From an uncultured Prevotellaceae bacterium (lineage in GTDB: Bacteria > Bacteroidota > Bacteroidia > Bacteroidales > Bacteroidaceae), in contig CALAEY010000111.1 of assembly GCA_937891085.1 (NCBI GenBank), forward strand, positions 1 to 20,358: a DNA stretch of 20,358 nucleotides. The letters are read 5' to 3'. Below, piece after piece: positions 1 to 6,341 of the stretch (its first letter is position 1; every line of letters begins with the position of its first letter). The notes under the pieces are model-generated. The model was given only the letters and a program-made list of their open reading frames with translations, searched no databases and was not told the DNA's origin. The position numbers were made by a program, and so were the translations under genes.

Positions 1-38
1 GTTGTTTGGGTAGGATGGTGTGTCAGGTCATCCACGGA

Positions 39-446
39 CTATTGCAACTGAGCCACATTCTGCCTATTTTTTATCTGCTCCAAATAAGCACTTGTAGTAG
101 CTAAATCCTCTTGTACTTTATTTCCTATATCATGATTATAGAAAAAAGTATGAGTATTTGTTGGCATACTCATAAGTAACCAGAAAACTAACAATAAAAC
201 CGTACCTATCCAAAAAGTTCGACGGCGATGATCTATCCATATATCTTTATTGAGAGCATCCACGATTAATTTTGTACCATAAGAAGCAACAATAAAGAAA
301 GCTATTGTAAGTCCCCATACAAATGCATCTGGCATAAATTTATTTAATAATAAATGAAAAGAATGCTCAGTTGCCCAACAACTAATGGCAGCAAGAACAA
401 CAAAAGCAATCAAGGCACCCCAATTCTTCAAATTCTCTGTTTCCAT
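39..446 (-). CDS. Small hypothetical membrane protein, three predicted helices
   Basis: A 135-residue protein of no family I recognise. Three hydrophobic stretches are visible at about residues 10-33, 42-65 and 78-95, so it is probably an inner-membrane protein. A basic segment (IDHRRRTFW) sits before the third helix. A polar, probably helical tail of about 40 residues ends in NVAQLQ. The ATG at 446 is the only good start. It lies about 45 bases past the terminator of the RNA gene at 490-824, so read-through from that RNA could express it; I found no clean promoter of its own in the short gap. The function is unknown. Confidence 0.6.
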   Translation of the reverse strand: METENLKNWGALIAFVVLAAISCWATEHSFHLLLNKFMPDAFVWGLTIAFFIVASYGTKLIVDALNKDIWIDHRRRTFWIGTVLLLVFWLLMSMPTNTHTFFYNHDIGNKVQEDLATTSAYLEQIKNRQNVAQLQ

Positions 447-489
447 TAAACCGAATATTACAAATAGCTTGAACTCTCAGGAAGCTGAA

Positions 490-537
490 TAAATAAAAAA
501 GAAAAGCGTGAGAGCCTGTACCAGTGCTCGCTCACGC
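490..537 (-). terminator. Rho-independent terminator of the 490-824 RNA
   Basis: On the minus strand GCGTGA (537-532) pairs with TCACGC (511-506), and an inner GAGC/GCTC extends the stem across a two-base bulge. The stem runs straight into a T-rich tract from 505 to 490. The 5' arm of this hairpin can instead pair with the 5' end of the RNA (see findings). Confidence 0.8.
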
Positions 538-824
538 TCATTGAGGCCCTAGGATTGCCCATCACAGTAGAACGAGCAACTAAGACCCCACGCTGATATG
601 AATGTATATGCCCCAGTGGAATCTATATCTTAATAATATATAAGGTATAGTTAAGGCACAATAAATCATACCCAAGTGGGCGCCTATCGCTGCTATGTTC
701 ATGACTGTGAATTAGAATTTCCTAGGTTCCAATGAGCCAAGAACAAAGCGCATGATATACGCCTTTCCAATATGTCTGTGCCCCACCCTTCACTCCCACC
801 AAAGCAGGAGTACCAGCGTGAGGA
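490..824 (-). ncRNA. Structured small RNA of about 330 nt, rod-shaped, own promoter and terminator
   Basis: No ORF here is convincing, but the minus strand folds into nested helices. From outside inwards (plus coordinates) they pair 730-737 with 536-543 (8 bp), 720-726 with 548-554 (7 bp), 704-710 with 562-568 (7 bp), 697-700 with 570-573, 689-694 with 575-580, 676-680 with 587-591, 666-671 with 596-601, 655-660 with 607-612, and 646-650 with 623-627. This gives one long interrupted rod. Two hairpins precede it at the 5' end (792-811; 745-766, 9 bp with a bulge). A consensus promoter lies just upstream and a hairpin with a U-run ends it. The rod recalls 6S RNA, and Bacteroidales-1 RNA is another candidate, but I cannot confirm either. 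It lacks the conserved cores of RNase P RNA, tmRNA and SRP RNA. Confidence 0.75.
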
Positions 825-829
825 CACCA

Positions 830-860
830 CAAAGTTAAAAACTTTATTTGAAAAATCAAA
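830..860 (-). promoter_or_regulatory. Consensus Bacteroidota promoter for the 490-824 RNA
   Basis: On the minus strand TTTG (860-857) is followed after 19 bases by TAACTTTG (837-830), an exact match to TTTG-N19-TAnnTTTG. It predicts a transcription start near 824-823, just before the first paired element of the RNA. Confidence 0.8.
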
Positions 861-962
861 TATCAGGTGGGGAAAATTGTATGAAATAGTCGTTACAGCG
901 TACGAAATGATGAGGTTTACACGATGGATGGCGTACATCGATTATATCTTATGTAGCAGTGA

Positions 963-1242
963 ATGATGCTCTTTGAAAAGTGATGGGGCAAAAAGCCTCA
1001 GCTTAGCCGAAGGGGGATAAGATACAGGGAAACAGGGAGAAAGATACGTTCCAATAGGAATCGAGATACTATGTGTCCAGATTCAACTACCCGCCCTTAT
1101 CAATTGGGGCGGACGGGCATATAACTTGGAACGAGCGGACTAATATACGCGAGCGGCTGGAGACGACCGAAAAATCTGATGAGATTATCCATGTGTGACT
1201 GTTTCTGGAAAACGAACCAAACATCATCTTAACTCTATGATG
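963..1242 (+). ncRNA. Candidate structured RNA in the gap downstream of tamL
   Basis: This stretch has no credible ORF but several helices. Hairpin 984-989/995-1000 has an A5 loop. A three-layer stem pairs 1047-1054 with 1126-1133 (8 bp, perfect), 1071-1078 with 1115-1122 (8 bp, two G-U) and 1091-1096 with 1107-1112 (6 bp, GC-rich). Hairpin 1173-1177/1182-1186 has a four-base loop. ATGATG at 963-968 could close the fold with CATCAT at 1222-1227. The wobble pairs work only as plus-strand RNA (A-C on minus), so plus is the likely sense. I found no consensus promoter or U-run terminator, and I recognise no RNA family. Confidence 0.4.
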
Positions 1243-1277
1243 CAATGATTTTCGCACGGAGAAGATGTAGGGTAAAA

Positions 1278-3581
1278 TCAGAATGGGTATCCCACAGCAA
1301 AGTGGAAGGCGAAATCACGGCCGAAGTTTGGATGAATGACGGGATAGCGATGCTTTCCACTGGAATAGACGGGATTGACGGCCTTCATACCACCATCGAG
1401 ACGGAGGATGAAGAAGTCGAGGTCGAGGCGGATGCCAAGACCATAGGCGAAGGCAATCTGCTTATAGAACTTATCAAACTTAAACTGACCACCAGGCTGG
1501 CTGGGATAGTCGCGAATGGTCCAGATATTGCCGGCATCCACGAAAACGGCACTCTGGATCTTCCAGAACAGCTTGCTGCGGAGCTCCATGCTGGCATCGA
1601 ACTTGATATCGCCTGTCTGATTGAGGAAGTTACCATCGCCTGGGAAAGAACCTGGGCCCAAATCACGCACTGACCAGCCTCGCACACTGTTGGCACCACC
1701 AGAGAAGTAGCGCTTCTCGAAAGGCACCATCTTGGCATTGCCATATGGGAAGGCTATACCCAGATTGACGTGGTATGATAAGGAGTTCTTTGCATCAAAG
1801 GAGATGTTCTTGGCATAGTCGAAATCGGCCTTAAGGTACTGAGCGAAAGGGATATTCAGTATGGCATACTCCCCTTCTGCGTTCTGGTGCATGCCTGTGA
1901 GTTTGGCAAGCCCGTAAAGCACATTTCCTGCCGACTCTATATTGAAACGCAGTGAGTAGGAATTTTCCGTCACTGCCCCACCCATGAAGGCACCTCCGGC
2001 ACTGTTGTAGCTGTAGCTATAGCCAGAGCGCACGATGAGACGATCCTCATAGTTGTAGCGCAAGATGTAGTTCTTCTCCTCGTCAAGGTAGCGCTCCTTG
2101 AACTTAGGATCTAGCCAAGGCATGTATAGGTAGTTGATGTCGATGGCATCTATCTGATGACGTGTGTGGAGGCTCTTCGACTGCCACTTATAGCTCCAAT
2201 TGGTAGAAGCCACGATGCGTGTGAACTCTGGACGCATCTGGTAGTTGTACTGCATGCCAAACTCTGTATTGGCGCGGATAATCTTGCGGAAATCATGCGA
2301 CAGGAATGGGAACAGGAACTGCGGGAAGTTGATGGAAGTCTCTGCGCCCAGCTCTGTATAGCTCTCGTTTCGATATTGCCCATGAAGCCCGGATACGGCT
2401 TCGTAGGCGCCACGTATACGGAACATAAATAATTCGGACCCACGGAACAGGTTGCGGTTCTGGTATGATACGGAAGCTGCAGCACCCAAGTCGCCTGCTG
2501 AGTTAGTGCCTTCCACCTCGAAGGATACCGATTGCAGTTTGTTCTTCGTCAGAAGGACAAAAGCATTCAGCTGCGTGCTGTCGTTAGCCTGTTGATCAAA
2601 GCGCACATTGGTGTAGCGCAAAGCTGAAAGACGCCCGAAGTTGTTGTAGGTCTTCTGGATATTCGCCTGATTGTACATCTCGCCAGGATTCAGCCAAGAG
2701 GTATTGGTCAGGGTGCGCGGACGGATGTAGAGCTTGCTCTTATAATAGACGGGATAACCTCTGTAATTCAAGGAGTCTGTAACGTCGAAGGCATTCTGTG
2801 CATTGCGTTGCAGCACGTCATAATCTGTTACGAAGCTCACCTTATTTATATAATATTGGCGATAGGGCTGCACTGAGCCATTGATGGTATTTGGCAGCAA
2901 ATGCAGCGTCACATCAGCTTGATAAGTATTCCGTGCCGTATCTGCTGTGTAAGTGAGCAGCTCCTTGTTGAAACGGTAGTAGCCGTTATTGAGCAGATTT
3001 GTGGCTATGCGCTGGCGCTCCTCATTCAGCAAATTGATGTTCAGATTCATGCCTTCATGGAGGAGTGAGTTGGCGCTATCTGCTTGGATATATTGCCAGA
3101 CGGTGGCATCAGGAATGTCGTAATTCAGCGAACGCACGATATAAGGCTTGCCAGTTGTCACGCGGTAAGTTACCTTCTTTTTCTTCTTTTTGGTCTGTGT
3201 GATACTCTCCACACTGGCACCCATGTAGCCTAAGTTGCGCACGGCACGGGTTAGTTGGTCGCGTGTGCGTTCGTCTTCCTCCTCACTGAAGATCACTGGC
3301 GCATCGCCTATGCGGCGCAGCACCTTATTTACCCACTTCGTGGAGTCACGTCCGGAGAGGTTATAAAGGTAGAGCTGTGTGTGAAATAAACTGAAAAGCT
3401 TTGAGTTGGGGCTTTGACGAAGATATAGGGATAACTCTGAGGTGTTGATATCCTTATTATCGCTCTCAATGGAAATACCATCAAGCAGGTAGCTCCCATC
3501 AGGCACATACTTCGTAGTGGAACATGATGCCAGCAGCAACACGAACCATCCGACTAAAAAAGGATATATAACAGACTTCAT
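1278..3581 (-). CDS. tamL: TamL, lipidated TamA/BamA-family outer membrane assembly protein
   Basis: An Omp85-superfamily protein of 767 residues. It starts with a lipoprotein signal peptide ending in LLASC (Cys20), so the N-terminus is probably lipid-anchored. A POTRA-like region follows to about residue 350, including a KKKKKK run. The C-terminal half is a membrane beta-barrel with the family hallmark GGANSVRGW near residue 630, and it ends in phenylalanine (VGYPF) as outer-membrane barrels do. In Bacteroidota such proteins are called TamL and are thought to work with TamB in outer membrane protein or lipid assembly. I chose the ATG at 3581 over an in-frame ATG at 3614 because the -7 box at 3618-3625 puts the transcript start near 3611, and the shorter form gives a normal signal peptide. 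TamB is not encoded immediately downstream, where a structured-RNA region lies instead. Confidence 0.88.
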   Translation of the reverse strand: MKSVIYPFLVGWFVLLLASCSTTKYVPDGSYLLDGISIESDNKDINTSELSLYLRQSPNSKLFSLFHTQLYLYNLSGRDSTKWVNKVLRRIGDAPVIFSEEEDERTRDQLTRAVRNLGYMGASVESITQTKKKKKKVTYRVTTGKPYIVRSLNYDIPDATVWQYIQADSANSLLHEGMNLNINLLNEERQRIATNLLNNGYYRFNKELLTYTADTARNTYQADVTLHLLPNTINGSVQPYRQYYINKVSFVTDYDVLQRNAQNAFDVTDSLNYRGYPVYYKSKLYIRPRTLTNTSWLNPGEMYNQANIQKTYNNFGRLSALRYTNVRFDQQANDSTQLNAFVLLTKNKLQSVSFEVEGTNSAGDLGAAASVSYQNRNLFRGSELFMFRIRGAYEAVSGLHGQYRNESYTELGAETSINFPQFLFPFLSHDFRKIIRANTEFGMQYNYQMRPEFTRIVASTNWSYKWQSKSLHTRHQIDAIDINYLYMPWLDPKFKERYLDEEKNYILRYNYEDRLIVRSGYSYSYNSAGGAFMGGAVTENSYSLRFNIESAGNVLYGLAKLTGMHQNAEGEYAILNIPFAQYLKADFDYAKNISFDAKNSLSYHVNLGIAFPYGNAKMVPFEKRYFSGGANSVRGWSVRDLGPGSFPGDGNFLNQTGDIKFDASMELRSKLFWKIQSAVFVDAGNIWTIRDYPSQPGGQFKFDKFYKQIAFAYGLGIRLDLDFFILRLDGGMKAVNPVYSSGKHRYPVIHPNFGRDFAFHFAVGYPF

Positions 3582-3617
3582 GAAGTTATCTTTACTCAGA
3601 AATGCACATTTCAATCA

Positions 3618-3625
3618 CAAAGATA
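3618..3625 (-). promoter_or_regulatory. -7 box of the tamL promoter
   Basis: TATCTTTG on the minus strand matches TAnnTTTG exactly. The -33 element is weak. The predicted transcript start near 3611 leaves about 30 nt of leader before the ATG at 3581. Confidence 0.6.
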
Positions 3626-3647
3626 CTTCTATTTCTCAAATTATAAG

Positions 3648-3655
3648 TAACTTTG
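3648..3655 (+). promoter_or_regulatory. -7 box of the trmH-family gene promoter
   Basis: TAACTTTG on the plus strand is an exact TAnnTTTG match, 21 bases before the ATG at 3677. No good -33 box is visible. It lies about 22 bp from the divergent tamL -7 box, so polymerases at the two promoters should interfere. Confidence 0.6.
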
Positions 3656-3676
3656 CGATGAAATAATTTACAAGTT

Positions 3677-4429
3677 ATGTCGATAAGCCATAGTTGCATC
3701 AAATACATCCGCTCACTGGATCAGAAGAAAGTGAGACGTACGGAGAAAGTTTTCTTGGCAGAAGGCCCTAAGATTGTGGGCGACCTGCTTGGAAAGTTTG
3801 AATGCAGACTGCTGGTTGCCACTGAAGAATGGCTGAAGGCCTATAGCCGGATACCTGCTCACGAGGTAATAGAAGTGAGTGAAGAGGAACTGTCCAGAGC
3901 CAGCTTGCTGCGAACCCCCCAGCAAGTGCTGGGGGTATTCACTCAACCAGATTATGCCTTAGACCCTACCCTGCCTCGCAGATCGCTGTGCTTGGCATTG
4001 GATGGTGTACAAGATCCTGGTAATCTGGGAACTATCATCCGAGTGGCGGATTGGTTTGGCATAGAAGATATTTATTGCTCTCTCGATACAGTAGAGGTAT
4101 ATAATCCCAAGGTTATACAGGCCACAATGGGAGCCATTGCACGTATAAGGACGCATTATACATCGTTGTCAGATCTACTCATGAAACTGCAAGATGCTCC
4201 CATTTTTGGAACTTTCCTAAACGGAAACAATATCTATGAAGAACCGCTGAGTCCTAATGGACTGATCATCATGGGAAATGAGGGAAATGGCATCAGCCCT
4301 GAAATAGCGAAACTCGTAAACCGTAGATTGTTTATTCCGAATTACCCTACAGATAGGCTCACTTCAGAATCACTGAACGTAGCCATAGCCACGTCTATCA
4401 TTTGTGCAGAATTCAGGAGACGTATGTGA
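3677..4429 (+). CDS. TrmH/SpoU-family RNA 2'-O-ribose methyltransferase
   Basis: A 250-residue SPOUT methyltransferase that transfers a methyl group from S-adenosylmethionine to a ribose 2'-OH in rRNA or tRNA. Residues 5-90 form the usual N-terminal substrate-binding (L30e-like) domain. The trefoil-knot catalytic domain shows all three SpoU motifs: NLGTIIR at 116-122 with the catalytic Arg, IIMGNEGNGIS at 197-207, and an IPN...SLNVAIA segment at 220-237. The length fits the family. The target nucleotide cannot be read from the sequence; RlmB- and TsnR-type enzymes are both possible. The gene diverges from tamL, and its TGA ends at the base before the reverse-strand stop of the next gene. Confidence 0.9.
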   Translation: MSISHSCIKYIRSLDQKKVRRTEKVFLAEGPKIVGDLLGKFECRLLVATEEWLKAYSRIPAHEVIEVSEEELSRASLLRTPQQVLGVFTQPDYALDPTLPRRSLCLALDGVQDPGNLGTIIRVADWFGIEDIYCSLDTVEVYNPKVIQATMGAIARIRTHYTSLSDLLMKLQDAPIFGTFLNGNNIYEEPLSPNGLIIMGNEGNGISPEIAKLVNRRLFIPNYPTDRLTSESLNVAIATSIICAEFRRRM

Positions 4430-5272
4430 TTACCTTGTTACTCTGACAGGTCTGGTCAGTGGTATGGTTTCTCTTATGCTATCTTGCTCCGCAGTCCTCT
4501 TAGGATGCATGCGGAAAAGAGAGATGTCATCCAGTAATAGGAAATGCGTGCTGTCTGCCTGGCGAGGATAATAGACAAAGCCTTGCACCGTCTTAATAAC
4601 ACCCATAGTGTCATTTTGGAGCGTCAAAGTCTGCACGCCATCTTGAAGCACAGTGCGCTGCTCAGAAATCATGCTGTCACGATCATACCAGATCTGCAAC
4701 ATCATCACTGTGGGTCTCGAGGCATCAGGGGCTCCATTCATGAAGTGGTAGTTCATGCTCCATCGCAGGGTGTCATCGTACTCATAGAAATTGTCAGCCG
4801 TCAGCTTGAAAGACAAGAGGTTCTCAAAGGGACGGCCAGACATGCGTTGTACTGGTGGTTCTGTCCACAAGTTCACACTGTCACCACTGATAGAAGCATT
4901 CATGAGATTATCTCTCTCTGCAATACGATCCTTGATATTTGTATTTTCCTTATCCATGCGCAGGAAAACCAAATCGTAGACGGACATCATGGCATCTGGA
5001 TTGCGCGAATACCAAGACAGGGAAGAATCAAAAACCTCCTCAGTGATGTTGTGCTTCTGGTACACAAAGTCCATATAAGCTTGCTTATCATCGTCTGCTA
5101 CTATGCCCATCTCCCTAATCATTGACTTAGTCATGTGATAGTCGTAGAGCACGTCAGCCATCTTTCTGTTAGACAACACCATACCTGGTCTGCGCACATT
5201 GCACGCAGAAAGGCACAGCAATAGCAAGATGGCTGTGAAAAGACCAGATTTCAGCTTATTGTTTCTTCTCAT
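4430..5272 (-). CDS. DUF4296 lipoprotein
   Basis: A 280-residue protein with a signal peptide and lipobox LSAC (Cys24), so probably membrane-anchored on the periplasmic side. Residues of about 35-115 match the DUF4296 pattern of Bacteroidota: a helical segment beginning KMADVLYDYHMTKSM and a later SLSWYSRNP stretch. The rest, rich in aromatic and acidic residues, shows no motif I know. It is the last gene of the ileS-dksA-lspA operon, and its start overlaps the end of lspA by 17 bases, which suggests translational coupling. The function is unknown. The link with lspA is conserved in the group, and the product itself would be an LspA substrate. Confidence 0.85.
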   Translation of the reverse strand: MRRNNKLKSGLFTAILLLLCLSACNVRRPGMVLSNRKMADVLYDYHMTKSMIREMGIVADDDKQAYMDFVYQKHNITEEVFDSSLSWYSRNPDAMMSVYDLVFLRMDKENTNIKDRIAERDNLMNASISGDSVNLWTEPPVQRMSGRPFENLLSFKLTADNFYEYDDTLRWSMNYHFMNGAPDASRPTVMMLQIWYDRDSMISEQRTVLQDGVQTLTLQNDTMGVIKTVQGFVYYPRQADSTHFLLLDDISLFRMHPKRTAEQDSIRETIPLTRPVRVTR

Positions 5273-5900
5273 CAGTACGCTTCAGCACTTGGAAACAGTC
5301 TGTCCAATACTTATTGTAGAACAACAGCACAGCGATGATTCCGCAACTGATAGAGGCATCTGCAATGTTGAAGATAGGACTGAAGAAGATGAAGTGCTCA
5401 CCTCCTACCAATGGCATCCATTGTGGCCAATCGGTCTCTATCAATGGGAAATACAGCATGTCCACTACCTTGCCATAGAGCAAAGGGGCATAGCCTCCTC
5501 CGTCAGGAAACAGCGTGGCTATTTGTGAATAGTTGCTCTCACTGAACAGAATGCCATAGAACACGCTATCGATAATGTTGCCTATGGCGCCTGCCATGAT
5601 GAAAGCCACGCATGCAATGAATCCCCACTTCAGATTTGCTTTCACAAATCGATAGAGCATCCATCCTATCACGCCAACAGCGGCGATGCGGAATACCGTA
5701 AGGAACAGCTTGCCGAAGATTTCCATGCCAAAAGCCATGCCATTGTTCTCGGTAAAGTAGATGTAGAACCAATTCGTCACACGCTTGAAATCATGCAAGA
5801 ACATGTGTGTCTTGATATATACCTTAACCAACTGATCAATGATCAACACCCCGAAGATAATGAACAGCGCCATGTGGCCCTTGGAAAAAATCTTCTGCAT
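5256..5900 (-). CDS. lspA: Lipoprotein signal peptidase (signal peptidase II)
   Basis: An inner-membrane aspartyl protease of 214 residues that cleaves prolipoprotein signal peptides after diacylglyceryl modification. Four membrane helices are visible at about 8-28, 62-84, 92-112 and 176-196. The catalytic aspartates are Asp111 in GNIIDSVFYG and Asp181 in FNIADASI. ENNGMAFG at 51-58 is the conserved N-terminal motif. A loop of about 55 residues between the catalytic motifs (120-174) is longer than in Escherichia coli LspA, as is usual in Bacteroidota. The gene starts 14 bases after the DksA-like gene and overlaps the DUF4296 gene. Its substrates in this window would include TamL, the DUF4296 protein and the GH16 protein. 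Confidence 0.95.
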   Translation of the reverse strand: MQKIFSKGHMALFIIFGVLIIDQLVKVYIKTHMFLHDFKRVTNWFYIYFTENNGMAFGMEIFGKLFLTVFRIAAVGVIGWMLYRFVKANLKWGFIACVAFIMAGAIGNIIDSVFYGILFSESNYSQIATLFPDGGGYAPLLYGKVVDMLYFPLIETDWPQWMPLVGGEHFIFFSPIFNIADASISCGIIAVLLFYNKYWTDCFQVLKRTDEKKQ

Positions 5901-5914
5901 GCCCTTTCCTGAAT

Positions 5915-6295
5915 TTACTTGTTGTTCATATTCTTTGCTTCAATGCTGAGCGTAGCATGAGGCACTGCACGCAGTCGGTCTGCAGGAATAAGTTTTCCTG
6001 TAACGCGGCATACGCCATAGGTCTTATTCTCAATACGAACCAATGCTGCCTGCAAGTTCTGAATGAACTTCAGCTGACGGGCGGCCAGACGGGTGGTCTC
6101 CTCTTTGTTGAGGGTATTGGCACCCTCCTCCATCACCTTATAGGTGGGAGACGTATCATCTACATCATTGCCATCCTGACCAGTGAGGCTGTCTTTCAGC
6201 ATCTTGTAGTCACGTTTGGCTACTTCCAATTTCTCCAGAATAATCTGGCGGAATTCTTCTAACTCAGCATCTGAGTATCTTACTCTTTCTGTCAT
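5915..6295 (-). CDS. TraR/DksA-family protein without zinc-finger cysteines
   Basis: A 126-residue protein with the DksA layout: an N-terminal helical hairpin (about 7-90) whose acidic tip includes DGNDVDD at 41-47, then a C-terminal zinc-finger-like region. DksA proteins bind the RNA polymerase secondary channel and adjust transcription initiation, often with ppGpp. Here only one of the four zinc ligands survives, Cys96 in YGVC. The others are replaced by Thr99, Ser117 and Ala120, although the surrounding RLRAVPHATLSIEAK skeleton is intact. Bacteroidota homologues commonly show this loss, so the fold is probably held without zinc. The gene lies between ileS and lspA in the same operon. Confidence 0.85.
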   Translation of the reverse strand: MTERVRYSDAELEEFRQIILEKLEVAKRDYKMLKDSLTGQDGNDVDDTSPTYKVMEEGANTLNKEETTRLAARQLKFIQNLQAALVRIENKTYGVCRVTGKLIPADRLRAVPHATLSIEAKNMNNK

Positions 6296-6341
6296 AATTG
6301 CCTGTGTTTAATGGTTTAGTAATATGTTTTAAGGTCTCATT

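Noticed and set aside
772..966. Plus-strand ORF of 64 codons in the large gap (and a 79-codon minus ORF at 699-938)
   Set aside because: Both overlap the promoter and 5' hairpins of the structured RNA, show no motif or hydrophobic pattern, and fit RNA structure better than coding.
1076..1227. Minus-strand ORF of about 46 codons (MMFGSFSRNSH...) in the gap downstream of tamL
   Set aside because: Serine-rich with no motif and no convincing promoter; the same bases form helices favouring the plus strand.
447..1277. RNase P RNA, tmRNA, SRP RNA or a group II intron in the gap
   Set aside because: None of the conserved cores were found: no GAGGAAAGUCC or ACAGAA of RNase P, no tRNA-like CCA end or tag frame, no SRP GGAAGCAGC loop, no intron domain V.
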